64,000 bases of DNA from assembly GCF_014522305.1 (NCBI RefSeq), contig NZ_CP041982.1:749001-813000 (forward strand), given 5' to 3'. Source of the stretch: Lactobacillus sp. PV034. Its GTDB lineage: Bacteria > Bacillota > Bacilli > Lactobacillales > Lactobacillaceae. The position numbers and the translations under genes are program-made. The notes below the pieces were generated by a model that saw only the letters and a program-made list of their open reading frames with translations, made no database searches and was not told the DNA's origin. This document shows, in pieces, positions 19,115 through 29,597 of the stretch (within the stretch, counting starts at the first letter, position 1; every line of letters starts with the position of its first letter).

Positions 19115-19303
19115 CTAAACTTGGTTTTCCGCCTGTTTATAAATGATACTTCCCCCTCTTTGAGCAATTCCAGTAATATCCTGACGACGTCCAAAATTTC
19201 TCAAAGCTTGTTGAAATGCAAACGCATCTTTTGCCTCAATCTTATACTCACTTAATTTTCCATCAGCTAAACTTGTTAAAATTTCTTCGTAATTCTTTTC
19301 CAT
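19115..19303 (-). CDS. Small conserved-looking cytosolic protein, function unknown
   Basis: A 62-residue protein, MEKNYEEILTSL..., with an acidic N-terminal helix, a predicted second helix (AKDAFAFQQALRNFG) and a basic RRQDITGIAQRGG segment. No membrane helix or known motif. TAGGA lies about nine bases upstream of the ATG. The gene is divergent from clpE and precedes ptsHI on the same strand by 116 bases. I do not recognise a family. Confidence 0.55.
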   Translation of the reverse strand: MEKNYEEILTSLADGKLSEYKIEAKDAFAFQQALRNFGRRQDITGIAQRGGSIIYKQAENQV

Positions 19304-19403
19304 AAAAAATCCTATTCTTTTACTTTGTTTCTTTAACCATTATAAATTTAAAAAAATAAATTTTTAAGATAATTTAATAAGTAATTATTTTTCTTTCAAA
19401 CAC

Positions 19404-19432
19404 TTGCATTTAGTAAGTAAAGCAAGTATGAT
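19404..19432 (+). promoter_or_regulatory. Sigma-A promoter of clpE
   Basis: TTGCAT (19404-19409), 17-base spacer, TATGAT (19427-19432). The predicted transcription start (about 19439) is just before the CIRCE-like operator, as in other HrcA-controlled genes. Confidence 0.75.
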
Positions 19433-19441
19433 ATAGACAAG

Positions 19442-19468
19442 TTAGCACTTAGTGCAACCAAGTGCTAA
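19442..19468 (+). promoter_or_regulatory. CIRCE-like operator (HrcA site) before clpE
   Basis: Perfect inverted repeat TTAGCACTT - 9 bases - AAGTGCTAA. The CIRCE consensus is TTAGCACTC-N9-GAGTGCTAA; only the innermost base of each arm differs, and it differs symmetrically. Position straddling the start of transcription suggests heat-shock repression of clpE by HrcA. No CtsR heptad repeats are visible in the 190 bases before clpE. Confidence 0.85.
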
Positions 19469-19501
19469 AATTAAAATCCTTGAGATAGGAGGATGATATC
19501 T

Positions 19502-21661
19502 ATGCTTTGTGAAAATTGTCAACAAAGACCGGCATCTATCCATCTTCATACTCGAATTGATGGACAAGACCGTGAATTTTCTTTATGTGACTACTGTTAT
19601 CAACAATTAAGACAAGAACAAGGAAAAATACAAAATATGGATAATGAATTTTTTAGTGATTTTGATGACTTATTTAGTGCCTTAAATGGTCAAAATTCTA
19701 CTCAAAATAATAATCAAAATGGTCCAATAAATCAGGGAAATGGTCGTACACCTAGAAATAATCAAAACCGTAATAATTCCATTTTAAGTCAATTTGGTAC
19801 TGATTTAACCGACCTAGCAAAAAAAGGCAAAATCGATCCAGTCATCGGACGTGATAAAGAGATTGCTCGTGTAATCGAAATTTTAAACAGACGTACCAAG
19901 AACAACCCTGTTTTAATCGGTGAAGCAGGAGTTGGTAAAACAGCTGTTGTAGAAGGCTTAGCGCAACAAATCGTTGATGGTTCCGTGCCAGAAAAACTAC
20001 AAAATAAGCGAATTATTTCACTTAATATGGTTTCAATGGTTCAAGGTACCGGCGTGCGCGGTCAGTTTGAACAAAGAATGCAAAAATTAATTAATGAACT
20101 TGAAGAACAAACAGATGTAATTCTTTTCATTGACGAAATTCATGAAATCATTGGTGCGGGGAATGCCGAAGGTGGAATGGATGCAGGCAATATTATTAAA
20201 CCAGCTCTTGCTCGTGGAGAACTTCAATTAATTGGCGCAACCACAATTAAAGAATATCGTAATATCGAAAAAGATTCTGCCTTAGCACGCCGCTTCCAAC
20301 CTGTTGATGTCAAAGAGCCTTCCTTAAAAGAAACTATTAAAATTCTTCAAGGAATTAGAAAACGTTATGAAGATTACCACCATGTAAAATATACTGATGA
20401 CTCCATCGAAGCCGCAGTAAACTTATCTTCTCGTTATATTCAAGATCGCTTTTTGCCAGATAAAGCAATTGATCTGCTTGATGAAGCAGGTTCTCGCATG
20501 AATTTAACAATTCCATACGTTGATAGTGCAAAAATTGAAGAACGCTTAACAGCAGCTAAAGATCTCAAAGAACAAGCTTCACAAAATGAAGACTATGAAA
20601 AAGCTGCTTATTACCGTGATCAAGTTGAAAAATATGAAAAATTAAAAGATCAAAAAGTTGATCCTGACAAAATTCCAACAATCACAAAAAAAATCATGAA
20701 CAAGATTGTGGAAGAAAAGACCAATATCCCTGTTGGAGACTTACAAAAACAAGAAAAGAACCAATTGAAAAACTTAGAAGACGATTTACAAACTAAGGTT
20801 ATTGGACAAAATGATGCAGTAGCTACGGTTTCACGTGCTATCCGTCGTAACCGAGTTGGTTTTAATAAATCAGGTCGTCCAATTGGTTCATTCTTATTTG
20901 TCGGTCCAACTGGTGTTGGTAAAACTGAATTGGCTAAACAGTTGGCACAGCAAATCTTCGGTTCAGCTGATGCAATGATTCGCTTTGATATGAGCGAATA
21001 CATGGAACCCTACTCTGTTTCTAAATTAATTGGTTCTGCTCCAGGCTACGTAGGTTATGAAGAAGCTGGTCAATTAACCGAACAAGTTCGTCATAATCCT
21101 TATAGTTTGATCCTATTTGATGAAATTGAAAAAGCTCATCCAGATGTCCTTCATCTTTTCTTACAAATTCTTGATGATGGTCGCTTAACAGATTCTCAAG
21201 GAAGAACAGTTTCCTTTAAAGACACAATTATTATCATGACGTCTAACGCTGGTCAGGGCATTAAGGAAGCTTCTGTTGGATTTGCAGCTGAAAATACTAA
21301 AGAAGAACAATTTAAACGGGTATTAGGTCAATACTTCAAGCCTGAATTCTTAAACCGTTTAGATGACATTGTAGAATTTAACCCATTAGAAAAGCCAGAA
21401 TTAATTAAAATTGTTGATTTAATGCTTGCTAATACTAATGAAATGGTTAAAGATCATGGCCTACACATTCAAGTAACTGATGTAGCCAAAGAAAAATTAG
21501 TAGAAGCAGGATATAATCCTGCCATGGGTGCTCGTCCACTGCGTCGAACTATTCAAGAAGAAATTGAAGACAAGGTTGCTGATTATACTTTGGATCACAC
21601 AGAGGCTAAAGATCTAATTGCTGACTTAGTAGATGATCAAATCGTAATTTCAAATAATTAA
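19502..21661 (+). CDS. clpE: ATP-dependent Clp protease ATPase subunit ClpE
   Basis: A 719-residue AAA+ unfoldase that works with ClpP under heat and protein-damage stress. The N-terminal ClpE zinc finger is present (CENC ... CDYC within residues 3-32), then an Asn/Gln-rich linker, AAA domain 1 (Walker A GEAGVGKT), a UVR-type coiled region ([20 protein letters not shown]) and AAA domain 2 (Walker [19 protein letters not shown]). AGGAGG at 19487-19492 is nine bases before ATG 19502; an ATG at 19493 touches that site and is rejected. Monocistronic with its own terminator. Confidence 0.96.
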   Translation: MLCENCQQRPASIHLHTRIDGQDREFSLCDYCYQQLRQEQGKIQNMDNEFFSDFDDLFSALNGQNSTQNNNQNGPINQGNGRTPRNNQNRNNSILSQFGTDLTDLAKKGKIDPVIGRDKEIARVIEILNRRTKNNPVLIGEAGVGKTAVVEGLAQQIVDGSVPEKLQNKRIISLNMVSMVQGTGVRGQFEQRMQKLINELEEQTDVILFIDEIHEIIGAGNAEGGMDAGNIIKPALARGELQLIGATTIKEYRNIEKDSALARRFQPVDVKEPSLKETIKILQGIRKRYEDYHHVKYTDDSIEAAVNLSSRYIQDRFLPDKAIDLLDEAGSRMNLTIPYVDSAKIEERLTAAKDLKEQASQNEDYEKAAYYRDQVEKYEKLKDQKVDPDKIPTITKKIMNKIVEEKTNIPVGDLQKQEKNQLKNLEDDLQTKVIGQNDAVATVSRAIRRNRVGFNKSGRPIGSFLFVGPTGVGKTELAKQLAQQIFGSADAMIRFDMSEYMEPYSVSKLIGSAPGYVGYEEAGQLTEQVRHNPYSLILFDEIEKAHPDVLHLFLQILDDGRLTDSQGRTVSFKDTIIIMTSNAGQGIKEASVGFAAENTKEEQFKRVLGQYFKPEFLNRLDDIVEFNPLEKPELIKIVDLMLANTNEMVKDHGLHIQVTDVAKEKLVEAGYNPAMGARPLRRTIQEEIEDKVADYTLDHTEAKDLIADLVDDQIVISNN

Positions 21662-21686
21662 AACAAGTTAGTTAAATAAAAAATCA

Positions 21687-21725
21687 AAAAAGAGGAAAGA
21701 ATAAAATTTATTCTTTCCTCTTTTT
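21687..21725. terminator. Bidirectional terminator between clpE and prfC
   Basis: Near-perfect arms AAAAAGAGGAAAGAATAA / TTATTCTTTCCTCTTTTT between convergent genes, with T-runs on both strands. Confidence 0.85.
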
Positions 21726-21726
21726 G

Positions 21727-23295
21727 TTATAGTCTAGAAGTTAATTTAACATCTGGATATTTATCTTTGAACCATCTTTCTGCAAAAGCATTTTCAAATA
21801 AGAATAATGGTTCTTCATTTTTATCTTTGACTAACAAGTTTCTTGAAGAAGACATCTTAGGATCCAACTGATCCGGTTCAATCCAGCGTGCCACACGATT
21901 ACCCAAAGTATGAAGTTCAACTTCAGAATTATATTCATTCTTCATCCGGTAGGCAAAAACTTCAAATTGTAATTGTCCTACTGCACCTAAGATGTAATCA
22001 TCTGTACTCCAGCCACGATATAACTGAATTGCTCCTTCTTGAACTAACTGAGTCATTCCTTTATGGAATGATTTTTGTTTCATGACATTCTTAGGGGTTA
22101 CTCGCATAAAAATTTCAGGAGTAAATTGGGGCAATTCTGGATATTCTATTTTATCTTTGCCAGCATAAATACTATCACCAATTTGGAAGTTACCAGTATC
22201 GTATAAACCAACAATATCCCCCGCAACAGCTTCTGAAACTTGAACACGTTCACTAGACATAAACTCGGTTGCATTATTTAGTCGGACTGGCTTCCCGGTA
22301 CGCGCTAAGTTTACATCGATGCCCTTTTTAAATTCACCACTACCAATTCTAACAAAAGCAATTCGATCACGGTGTTGTGGATTCATATTAGCCTGAATCT
22401 TAAAGACAAAACCAGAAAATTCAGGGGTATCAGGCTTAAGAACTTGATCACCATTAACAATATGACTTTCAGGAGCTGGAGCAAGTTTTACAAAGCTATC
22501 TAAAAATGTCTCTACTCCAAAATTAGTTAATGCTGATCCAAAGAAAACAGGAGTTTGATCACCTTTAAGCACTTTTTCTTCATCAAATTGATTCCCAGCT
22601 TCTCTTAAGAGCTCAATATCATCCAAAGTATTTTGATATAGACCATCTTGGGCTAACTCAGTATCCTCAGCTAATTTCCCCTGGTCATTTAAAGGAATAA
22701 AACGATCTTCTCCATCCTTGCGGTAAAGTTCAACACGATTGTTAGCAATATCATAAAGCCCTTTTAATTGTTTACCCATTCCAATTGGCCAATTCATTGC
22801 TACACCTTCGATACCCAGTAAATCTTCCAGCTCTGCAATTAAATCTAATGGTTCTCGCCCATCACGATCTAACTTATTCATAAAAGTAAAAATTGGGATA
22901 CCACGCTGCTTAACAACCTTAAAAAGCTTTTTAGTTTGAGGCTCGATACCCTTAGCCGAATCAATAACCATAACTGCCGCATCAACAGCCATTAATGTAC
23001 GATAAGTATCTTCAGAAAAGTCTTGGTGCCCAGGAGTATCCAAAATATTAATACGCTTACCTTGATACTCAAATTGCATTACTGAACTTGTTACTGAAAT
23101 ACCACGCTTTTTTTCAATATCCATCCAGTCACTAGTAGCATAATGGCCTGTTTTTCTGGCCTTTACTGTACCCGCATTTCGAATAACTCCACCAAATAAC
23201 AACATTTGCTCAGTTATAGTAGTTTTACCAGCATCTGGGTGAGAGATAATCGCAAAGGTTCTTCTTTTTTTTACTTTATCAGTTAAATTACTCAT
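21727..23295 (-). CDS. prfC: Peptide chain release factor 3
   Basis: A 522-residue translational GTPase that recycles RF1 and RF2 after peptide release. G motifs are intact: SHPDAGKTT (P-loop), DTPGHQDF (G3) and NKLDRDGR (G4). The insertion and C-terminal domain ([18 protein letters not shown]) match RF-3, not EF-G. The start overlaps the stop of the CBS-domain gene upstream by one base, so both come from one transcript. Confidence 0.96.
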   Translation of the reverse strand: MSNLTDKVKKRRTFAIISHPDAGKTTITEQMLLFGGVIRNAGTVKARKTGHYATSDWMDIEKKRGISVTSSVMQFEYQGKRINILDTPGHQDFSEDTYRTLMAVDAAVMVIDSAKGIEPQTKKLFKVVKQRGIPIFTFMNKLDRDGREPLDLIAELEDLLGIEGVAMNWPIGMGKQLKGLYDIANNRVELYRKDGEDRFIPLNDQGKLAEDTELAQDGLYQNTLDDIELLREAGNQFDEEKVLKGDQTPVFFGSALTNFGVETFLDSFVKLAPAPESHIVNGDQVLKPDTPEFSGFVFKIQANMNPQHRDRIAFVRIGSGEFKKGIDVNLARTGKPVRLNNATEFMSSERVQVSEAVAGDIVGLYDTGNFQIGDSIYAGKDKIEYPELPQFTPEIFMRVTPKNVMKQKSFHKGMTQLVQEGAIQLYRGWSTDDYILGAVGQLQFEVFAYRMKNEYNSEVELHTLGNRVARWIEPDQLDPKMSSSRNLLVKDKNEEPLFLFENAFAERWFKDKYPDVKLTSRL

Positions 23296-24164
23296 TACTT
23301 TTTATTAGCTTCCTCTTTTATATTTTTTTCAGGGATGGTCACCAAGAGAGTTAAAATTCTTGACCCTTTCATCCGTCTCGTAGTTAGGGTAATACCATTA
23401 TCAAGGGTGACACTTAATTTTTCACCTTTTGCAGGTATCACTCCCAGTTTAGTGATTAAATAGCCTGCAATTGTATCGACATCTTCCATTTGTAAATCTG
23501 TCTTAAATTTATCATTAAATTCAGCCAAAGTCATTTTCCCATAAACAATATATTTAAATGGTGTTAATTCCTTATAAAGAACTTCAGCTTGATCGACCTC
23601 ATCATCGATATCTCCGACAATTTCCTCAATCAAATCTTCAATTGTAACTAAGCCAACAACACCACCATATTCATCAGTTAAAATTGCAATTTGGCGCTGC
23701 GTTTCCTGCATTTCTGTTAATAATTCACTGATTTCGGTCAATTCTGAGGCATAAAGTGGTGTAGAAATTACATCATGATAAGTAATCCGATCAAAGCCTT
23801 TTTGCCAAGCAACTCGTAAAATTGTTCTGATATGAATTATACCTACAATCTTATCTTTTTCCCCATCATAAACAGGAACGCGAGAATATGGTTGACGCAA
23901 AATTTCTTCAAGATTTTCTTTTAAATCATCTTGAATATTGATCATAAAAGCATCTGTTCGTGGAACCATCACTTCACGGGCAATAGTTGATTGAAAGTCA
24001 ACTATTCCTTCCATCATTGAGAATTCTCTTTCAGTAATTTCATTATTTTTATAAAGTCTTGTTAAATCTGTTCTTATCTTTTCAGCCGGTTCAATTTTTT
24101 CTTCTCGGTGAAATTTAGCTTTAAATTTACTGAATAAATCACTCGCCGGAGCATCTTTACTCAT
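23295..24164 (-). CDS. CBS-pair CorC/HlyC-like protein
   Basis: A 289-residue cytosolic protein with a central pair of CBS domains (residues about 70-200; [60 protein letters not shown]) and a C-terminal CorC_HlyC domain ([14 protein letters not shown] ... [14 protein letters not shown]). The N-terminal DUF21 membrane domain of larger relatives is absent, as in E. coli CorC. The family is tied to magnesium/cobalt efflux or membrane-linked nucleotide sensing; old 'hemolysin' labels are not reliable. Operon with prfC. Confidence 0.88.
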   Translation of the reverse strand: MSKDAPASDLFSKFKAKFHREEKIEPAEKIRTDLTRLYKNNEITEREFSMMEGIVDFQSTIAREVMVPRTDAFMINIQDDLKENLEEILRQPYSRVPVYDGEKDKIVGIIHIRTILRVAWQKGFDRITYHDVISTPLYASELTEISELLTEMQETQRQIAILTDEYGGVVGLVTIEDLIEEIVGDIDDEVDQAEVLYKELTPFKYIVYGKMTLAEFNDKFKTDLQMEDVDTIAGYLITKLGVIPAKGEKLSVTLDNGITLTTRRMKGSRILTLLVTIPEKNIKEEANKK

Positions 24165-24219
24165 AGAGTTAACCTACGCTTTCATTAATAAATATAATCC
24201 AACCTTAAGAATGAAGGTC

Positions 24220-24228
24220 ATTATATCA
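24220..24228 (-). promoter_or_regulatory. Extended -10 promoter of the CorC-like gene and prfC
   Basis: On the minus strand TGATATAAT, a consensus -10 with TGN extension, about 55 bases before the ATG at 24164. The best -35 at 17 bases is weak (TTTATC). Confidence 0.45.
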
Positions 24229-24276
24229 TAGTCAATTAATATGATAAAATGTAAATCAAGAAATGAGGTTCAGTAT

Positions 24277-24738
24277 ATGAAAAAAGAACGAATTTATCTA
24301 GTTTTTACATTTTTACTCTTGATCCCTTATCTATGTAGCTTAGGATTAATCGGCATTGCTTACAATGCATTAGTTCGCCATGCAGCAGACTGGGGACGAA
24401 CAATCATTGGCGCCGTTATTGGTGCCTTAATCATGTTTGCAATAAAGGCCACTATTCAACGTCCCTTAGACTTACTATCTGATGAAGTTGATGAAAAACT
24501 TTTTAAGCAATTCTTGCGTCTCTTTAGTATAAAAAGAAGAAAATTACTTTTGATTAGCAACTTAATTCTTGATTTCTTTTTATGCTTACTTGCAACAATA
24601 TTTATTCGTTTAATCTTACCTCAATCCATTATTATTGGTACTTCAATTGGCTGGGTCTTCCTCATTATGCTTATCTCGACCTGCATTGGAGCTTATGTTG
24701 AATACGATAATCTTTCTATTGATCCTCAACAAAAATAA
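24277..24738 (+). CDS. Four-helix membrane protein, function unknown
   Basis: A 153-residue integral membrane protein. Four hydrophobic segments are visible: VFTFLLLIPYLCSLGLIGIAY, GRTIIGAVIGALIMFAI, LLLISNLILDFFLCLLATIF and IIIGTSIGWVFLIMLIS, with a charged loop (DEVDEKLFKQFLRLFSIKRRK) between the second and third. I chose the ATG at 24277, preceded by GAGG; the frame is open upstream to 24241. It is convergent with the next gene with only three bases between stops. Family not recognised. Confidence 0.65.
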   Translation: MKKERIYLVFTFLLLIPYLCSLGLIGIAYNALVRHAADWGRTIIGAVIGALIMFAIKATIQRPLDLLSDEVDEKLFKQFLRLFSIKRRKLLLISNLILDFFLCLLATIFIRLILPQSIIIGTSIGWVFLIMLISTCIGAYVEYDNLSIDPQQK

Positions 24739-24741
24739 AAA

Positions 24742-25233
24742 TTACTTTTGCAAACTGGAATCCAGATATAATGTTTGGGCCAGTTTTTTTGTACTCAAAT
24801 TAAGGGTCGTTAATAGATAAGGATACTTACTATCACCTGGATTTTCGTGAAATACTACATCACTTTGAGCTAATTTATCTAAAAATGTTGGAATTACAAA
24901 ATTCAATGGTTGACTAAAGAAACCCATGTTCATATTTTCAGTATCAATTTCAGCACCTTCAGCTGCAGGTAACATAAAATGATTCAATTGTTTAGGTAAT
25001 TGCTTAAGCTTTTTTTCAGTTACAATTCCGTACCAGAACATAAAAGTTTCTGGTGCAAATACTACTAAACTTGCACGCTGATTGGTAAAACCATTTTTTT
25101 CTAAAAACTTTTTAAAGACTGGATCGTTCTCGGTTTCTTGTACTTGTTGAGCGAAGCTCTTATTGTTATCAATTTGCGCAGGCAAAAACACCTTACCGAT
25201 AAAATTCATTTCTGAAAGTTTCTTTTTTTCCAT
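24742..25233 (-). CDS. Hypothetical soluble protein of lactobacilli
   Basis: A 163-residue protein without membrane segments or cysteines; features such as [18 protein letters not shown] and [19 protein letters not shown] are not from a family I know. AAGGGGAAAG precedes the ATG. It overlaps the 3' end of the DUF402 gene by 41 bases in another frame and is likely translated from the same mRNA. Confidence 0.6.
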   Translation of the reverse strand: MEKKKLSEMNFIGKVFLPAQIDNNKSFAQQVQETENDPVFKKFLEKNGFTNQRASLVVFAPETFMFWYGIVTEKKLKQLPKQLNHFMLPAAEGAEIDTENMNMGFFSQPLNFVIPTFLDKLAQSDVVFHENPGDSKYPYLLTTLNLSTKKLAQTLYLDSSLQK

Positions 25234-25789
25234 TTTCTTTCCCCTTAAAGTTATTATTTTTAGTATCAGGCTTTAAATCAATATATCTGTTATACCAAAT
25301 TTTAACAAAATCTGGTGCAAATGGTCCCTTTTTCTGATCAATCCATTGCAATAATTCAATTGTAGAACCATGTAAAATAGTATCGATTTTATTTCCATAA
25401 TGCCAACGCTTTTTGTTTAAAGCATATTCATCTACATCTAAAAGACGTTTTTCTCCGTCAGGAAATACCTTTACATCTAAATCATAATCAATATATTTTA
25501 AGGCCTCTCGATCTATCACAAAGGGACTAGCAAGGTTACAATAATATGCTACCCCATCAGATCGTAGCATCACGATAACATTAAACCAAAACTTTTTATG
25601 AAAATAAACAATCGCTGGTTCTCTACTTACCCATCTTCGGCCATCACTCTCAGTAATTAGGGTCTTATCATTGACACCGATAATAATATTTTTTTCAGTT
25701 TTCACGACCATTGTGTCACGCCACTTACGGTGAAGCTTTCCATTATGCTTGTAAGATTCAATGGCAATATAGTCGCCTTCATTTGGCAT
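25193..25789 (-). CDS. DUF402 protein, NtdP-like nucleoside tri/diphosphatase
   Basis: A protein of about 198 residues of the DUF402 family; Staphylococcus and Bacillus members (NtdP) hydrolyse nucleoside tri- and diphosphates. Conserved family residues are visible: [57 protein letters not shown] and [16 protein letters not shown]. The ATG at 25789 gives the usual MPNEGDYI start; a TTG at 25795 with GAGGTGAG five bases upstream is equally possible. A charged tail of about 25 residues extends past the family core into the overlapping downstream gene. Confidence 0.8.
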   Translation of the reverse strand: MPNEGDYIAIESYKHNGKLHRKWRDTMVVKTEKNIIIGVNDKTLITESDGRRWVSREPAIVYFHKKFWFNVIVMLRSDGVAYYCNLASPFVIDREALKYIDYDLDVKVFPDGEKRLLDVDEYALNKKRWHYGNKIDTILHGSTIELLQWIDQKKGPFAPDFVKIWYNRYIDLKPDTKNNNFKGKENGKKETFRNEFYR

Positions 25790-25828
25790 TGCCAATTTTC
25801 TCACCTCTCACACGTATTATACAGCAAA

Positions 25829-26644
25829 TCAAGCCTCATCTATTTCTGAAAGGTCTACTAACTCGCCTTTTAAAAATGAATCTATTTCACTACTTGAAAA
25901 GCCGTGCTGATATAGGTATCTTTTCACCTTTTGCTGGCGCGTAAAAGAATCCTCATTTCGATAACGACGATAGACTTTTGCCCCCTGCTTTTTTAAGGCC
26001 TCTATTTGTTCTTCTGCGTCATTTTGCAAGTCAAGTTCACTGATAATATTGGCAATTAACTCATTTGAAAAGCCATGACTTAAAAGCTTATTTTTAGCCT
26101 TACGCTCTATTTCTTTGCTAGCAAGCTTACCTTGCTGATGAATTAGGGAGTGAATTAGTCTCAGTCCAGATTTAATCCAATCTTCATCATTTATCTCAAA
26201 TAGACTATCTTCAATTATATTTTCATCCACACCCTTACGTAGCAATTTATTTCTAATTGAATTCTGTCCATCTTTTCCTATTCTAAGATTATTTTTTATA
26301 AAGAGTTTAGCAAAGGCGCTATCATCTAAATAACCTAAGTCCTCTAAATCAGCAATTGCGCTTTCACTAGTTTCCTCACTTATTTCTTTGTCTTTTAGAT
26401 ATTGCTTTACTTCCGCAATCGTGCGCGGCTGATAACTTAAATAATTCAGGGCCAATTCAGTCGCCTTACTATCAGCCTCGGCTTCTTTTATTTGAGCAAT
26501 TTTTTCTGAAGTTAACTCTGTTCCTTTTAATAATCTAAATTGTGTAAGAATTTTTTCACTGACGCTAAATGCATATTCATTATCAATAAAAATATTATAG
26601 CGCCCCTTACGTTTTTGAGACGTTACTTTGGTAATAATTGTCAT
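25829..26644 (-). CDS. recX: Regulatory protein RecX
   Basis: A 271-residue helical repeat protein that restrains RecA filaments. Repeats of three-helix RecX motifs are visible (ALNYLSYQPRTIAEVKQYL, IADLEDLGYLDDSAFAKLFI, NKLLRKGVDENII, VKRYLYQHGFSSSEIDSFL). It is longer than the E. coli form, as usual for Firmicutes. It is divergent from the RlmD-type gene across 110 bases. Confidence 0.9.
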   Translation of the reverse strand: MTIITKVTSQKRKGRYNIFIDNEYAFSVSEKILTQFRLLKGTELTSEKIAQIKEAEADSKATELALNYLSYQPRTIAEVKQYLKDKEISEETSESAIADLEDLGYLDDSAFAKLFIKNNLRIGKDGQNSIRNKLLRKGVDENIIEDSLFEINDEDWIKSGLRLIHSLIHQQGKLASKEIERKAKNKLLSHGFSNELIANIISELDLQNDAEEQIEALKKQGAKVYRRYRNEDSFTRQQKVKRYLYQHGFSSSEIDSFLKGELVDLSEIDEA

Positions 26645-26681
26645 ATATTCCCCTTAATTCATTTTAAATTATCTTGATTAC

Positions 26682-26710
26682 TTGTCTACAGATTAAATAC
26701 CTTATATGAT
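26682..26710 (+). promoter_or_regulatory. Promoter of the RlmD-type gene
   Basis: TTGTCT (26682-26687), 17-base spacer, TATGAT (26705-26710), 45 bases before the TTG start codon. Confidence 0.55.
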
Positions 26711-26754
26711 AATTGTGACACTTTTTCTAATGGAAAAGAAATGGAGATAAAATT

Positions 26755-28128
26755 TTGACTAAATTTACAAAAAATAAATCAGAAAAAGATATTATCATTA
26801 CTATTAAGCGTCTAGGAATTAATGGCGAAGGTATCGGATATTATAAAAAGAAAATAATTTTTATTCCAGGAGCTCTTCCTGGTGAAGTGGTTGTTGCTAA
26901 AATAACCAACTCACATCCCCATTATTTAGAAGGAGAATTGATTCGTGTCAAAGAAAGATCTCCTCATCGCGTACCTTTTCCAAAAGATGTTAATCCTGCT
27001 ACTGGTGGTCTCGAATTAGCCAATTTAGCTTATGCTCAGCAGCTTGAATTTAAACAACACTTAATCCTTGATGCTTTACGTAAATATCATCCCCGTAATT
27101 ACAATAAAATTAAAGTTAAAAAAACTTTAGCTGCTCCTGATCAATGGCATTATCGCAATAAAGCCCAGTATCAAATAGAAACTTATAAACATAAAACCCG
27201 CCTCGGACTTTATGCACCAAATTCTCATCACTTGATTGATCTACCAACAATGCCAACTCAATCAAAAGCAACTCAAAAGACTGAACGTGCAATCAAACAC
27301 TTAATTGATAAACTTCATCTCCATATCGCTGATTATCGTCGGCATTTAGATGGAATAAAGACAGTCGTCGTCCGCGAATCGCAAAGCAGTCATGAAATTC
27401 AAGTTACTTTAATTACCATCGGCAAACATATTCCAGGACTCAAGAAATTAGCTCAAGAAATCATGAAATTACCTAATGTAGTTTCTGTTTTCCAAAACGA
27501 AACTCAGTGGCAAAATCCACAAGTATGGGGTAATAAAACAACTAAGTTATTAGGAAAATCACATATTACCGAATCTATCTTGGATAAAAAATTCAAGCTT
27601 TCGCCTCGTGCTTTCTTCCAGTTAAATCCAGCGCAAACTATTATTTTATACAGTGAGGCATTAAAGCTCTTAGATTTAACACCTGAGCAAACTTTAATTG
27701 ATGCCTATTCAGGAGTTGGGACATTAGGAATTCTAGCAAGCGATCAAGTTCGCCAAGTTATTGGTATCGAATCAATTCCTGAAGCTGTGGAAGATGCTCA
27801 AGAAAACTGCCACTTAAATCATGTTCGTAATGCCGAATACGTTCAAGGTAACGTTGAAAAAGTTTTACCAGATTTGAAAAAACAAGGTGTTCCAATTGAT
27901 GCTTTGATTGTTGATCCACCTCGCACTGGGCTTAACAAAAAGCTAATTAAAACTTTGTTAGAAGTAAAACCCAAAACTTTTGTCTATATCTCATGTAATC
28001 CTTCAACATTAGCTAAAGATCTTGTACTTTTAAGTGAAGCTTACGATGTTCGCGTAATTAAACCAGTTGATATGATGCCACAAACTCCCCGTTGGGAAGG
28101 TATCACCAAATTAACATTACGCAAATAA
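26755..28128 (+). CDS. rlmD: 23S rRNA (uracil-5-)-methyltransferase, RumA/RlmD family
   Basis: A 457-residue SAM-dependent RNA m5U methyltransferase. Residues about 10-65 form a TRAM domain (ITIKRLGINGEGIGYYKKKIIFIPGALPG); the Rossmann domain starts near residue 310 (LIDAYSGVGTLGILA) and the catalytic cysteine is in YISCNPSTLAKDL after the DPPRTGL motif. The four iron-sulfur cysteines of E. coli RlmD are not seen, as in many Gram-positive forms that methylate both U747 and U1939. The start codon is TTG at 26755, eight bases after GGAGA. Confidence 0.88.
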   Translation: MTKFTKNKSEKDIIITIKRLGINGEGIGYYKKKIIFIPGALPGEVVVAKITNSHPHYLEGELIRVKERSPHRVPFPKDVNPATGGLELANLAYAQQLEFKQHLILDALRKYHPRNYNKIKVKKTLAAPDQWHYRNKAQYQIETYKHKTRLGLYAPNSHHLIDLPTMPTQSKATQKTERAIKHLIDKLHLHIADYRRHLDGIKTVVVRESQSSHEIQVTLITIGKHIPGLKKLAQEIMKLPNVVSVFQNETQWQNPQVWGNKTTKLLGKSHITESILDKKFKLSPRAFFQLNPAQTIILYSEALKLLDLTPEQTLIDAYSGVGTLGILASDQVRQVIGIESIPEAVEDAQENCHLNHVRNAEYVQGNVEKVLPDLKKQGVPIDALIVDPPRTGLNKKLIKTLLEVKPKTFVYISCNPSTLAKDLVLLSEAYDVRVIKPVDMMPQTPRWEGITKLTLRK

Positions 28129-28148
28129 AATTATAATTTACAAAAATA

Positions 28149-28182
28149 AATAAGCAGGTTGCTCATTGCAACCTGCTTATTC
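28149..28182 (+). terminator. Terminator after the RlmD-type gene
   Basis: Arms ATAAGCAGGTTGC and GCAACCTGCTTAT around a short loop, then TCTTTT. Confidence 0.88.
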
Positions 28183-28433
28183 TTTTGGAGGAGGTAAACA
28201 TCTAGTTTTCACATGTGATGTTCTTAAGCATCATATTGTAACATTGCCACATACTTTTATTAGTAAGGATAATGATTATTTGGTTTGTTATATAGTAGAG
28301 AATCTAGGTTAAATTCTACAAATTGGAGATAAAATCTTTAATTGAATAAAATTTTTACCTCTTCCACTTCCTTAGTATAGGAGGTTTAACAGCAAATTCA
28401 AATATATGACATTATAGGCTTTAATACTTGAAT
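28183..28433. other. Intergenic region between rlmD and mvaS, no gene seen
   Basis: About 250 AT-rich bases between convergent genes. There is a GGAGGAGGT stretch at 28187-28195 that looks like a ribosome binding site but no usable start codon follows it. A 12-base inverted repeat (28394-28405 / 28424-28435, one G-U pair) touches the mvaS stop and could stabilise or end the mevalonate transcript, though no T-run follows. No open frame above 30 codons is convincing. Confidence 0.4.
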
Positions 28434-29597
28434 TTATTTTTGTTTATATAATCTAACCCCATTCTTTACACCAGCAAAATACCATACTCCTGCTTGTTCA
28501 TCACTACTTAACTCTTTACCTTCTACTGGATCTGCCAAAGATTGAGTAAAAATAGTCTCATACTCTGGAATAGTTAACTTAGTTCTAGCATCTAATCTAG
28601 CTTGTACCTTATCTGGATGTAATTGTTGCTTAAATCCTTCAACTACGTTACCAGTAAAGAATTCAGCCATTGCACCAGAACCATATGAAAATAGTCCAAT
28701 TAAATCATTAGGAGCTAATTCTCCATTCTGTAATAAACTTAATAGACTTAAATAAAGTGATGCAGTGTAGACGTTTCCCACATTAACACTCAATTTTTTA
28801 CTTGCTTCAAAAGTCTTACTCAACTTTTCACTCACTACTTCTGATTCATCCGCAATTGCTAAACGATTAGCCTTAAGTCCCATTTTTGTAAAAGGCAAGT
28901 GGTAAATTAAAGCATCAAAATCTTCAGTTTTAAGATTTTTCTGTTTTTTATAGTCTTCAAATGTCTTGGTAAAGAAATCTAAATAAACTTGAGTTGAGTA
29001 CTTTCCATCAACCATAGCAGTTTTAGAATTATTTGGACGCCAGAAATCATTAATATCGTCACTATATGCACTGTGACCTTCATTTAAGGCGAGAATACTT
29101 GGATCAGCTTTAACTAGCATACTAATACTACCTGCTCCTTGTGTAACTTCTCCGCCAGTATTTAAGCCATAACGTGCAATATCACTTCCGATAACAATGG
29201 CAGTTTGTTCAGGGTGTAATCTAACAAAATCTGTTGCCATCATTAAAGCAGCTGTTAGACCAAAACATGCTTCTTTTACTTCAAAAGTTCTAACTTCTGG
29301 ACGTAAATTAAGCGCAGTTTTAACAAACAATGAAGCTGACTTTGATTGATCAACACTTGATTCAGTTCCAAAAATCATTAAGCCTACTTTATCTTTATCA
29401 ATTTCATCTACAAAATCTAAAGTAGCATTAATTCCCATTGAAACTGCATCCTGAGTTTCATCAGCTACTGTCATCTTTTCTTGACCAATTCCAATTAAAA
29501 ATTTATTTGGATCTTGATTACGGGCATTGGCTAAATCTATCATATCCACATACTTATTTGGGGTATAAAAACCAATTTTATCAATACCAACTTGCAT
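28434..29597 (-). CDS. mvaS: Hydroxymethylglutaryl-CoA synthase
   Basis: A 387-residue enzyme that condenses acetyl-CoA with acetoacetyl-CoA to HMG-CoA. The catalytic Cys111 lies in VKEACFGLTAA and Glu79 in FGTES, at the same numbers as in the Enterococcus enzyme; the histidine is in ALIYHLPFTKMG. The start overlaps the mvaA stop by one base. Third gene of the operon thlA-mvaA-mvaS. Confidence 0.96.
   Translation of the reverse strand: MQVGIDKIGFYTPNKYVDMIDLANARNQDPNKFLIGIGQEKMTVADETQDAVSMGINATLDFVDEIDKDKVGLMIFGTESSVDQSKSASLFVKTALNLRPEVRTFEVKEACFGLTAALMMATDFVRLHPEQTAIVIGSDIARYGLNTGGEVTQGAGSISMLVKADPSILALNEGHSAYSDDINDFWRPNNSKTAMVDGKYSTQVYLDFFTKTFEDYKKQKNLKTEDFDALIYHLPFTKMGLKANRLAIADESEVVSEKLSKTFEASKKLSVNVGNVYTASLYLSLLSLLQNGELAPNDLIGLFSYGSGAMAEFFTGNVVEGFKQQLHPDKVQARLDARTKLTIPEYETIFTQSLADPVEGKELSSDEQAGVWYFAGVKNGVRLYKQK

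Noticed and set aside
19404-19500. CtsR box before clpE
   Set aside because: No GGTCAAA-type heptad repeat is found; only the CIRCE-like inverted repeat.
24635-24820. Plus-strand frame crossing the end of the four-helix membrane gene
   Set aside because: It is a shifted frame over two convergent genes with no start signal.
28183-28433. Short coding region or riboswitch between rlmD and mvaS
   Set aside because: GGAGGAGGT is present but no start codon follows at proper distance; the remaining structure is weak and between convergent genes.
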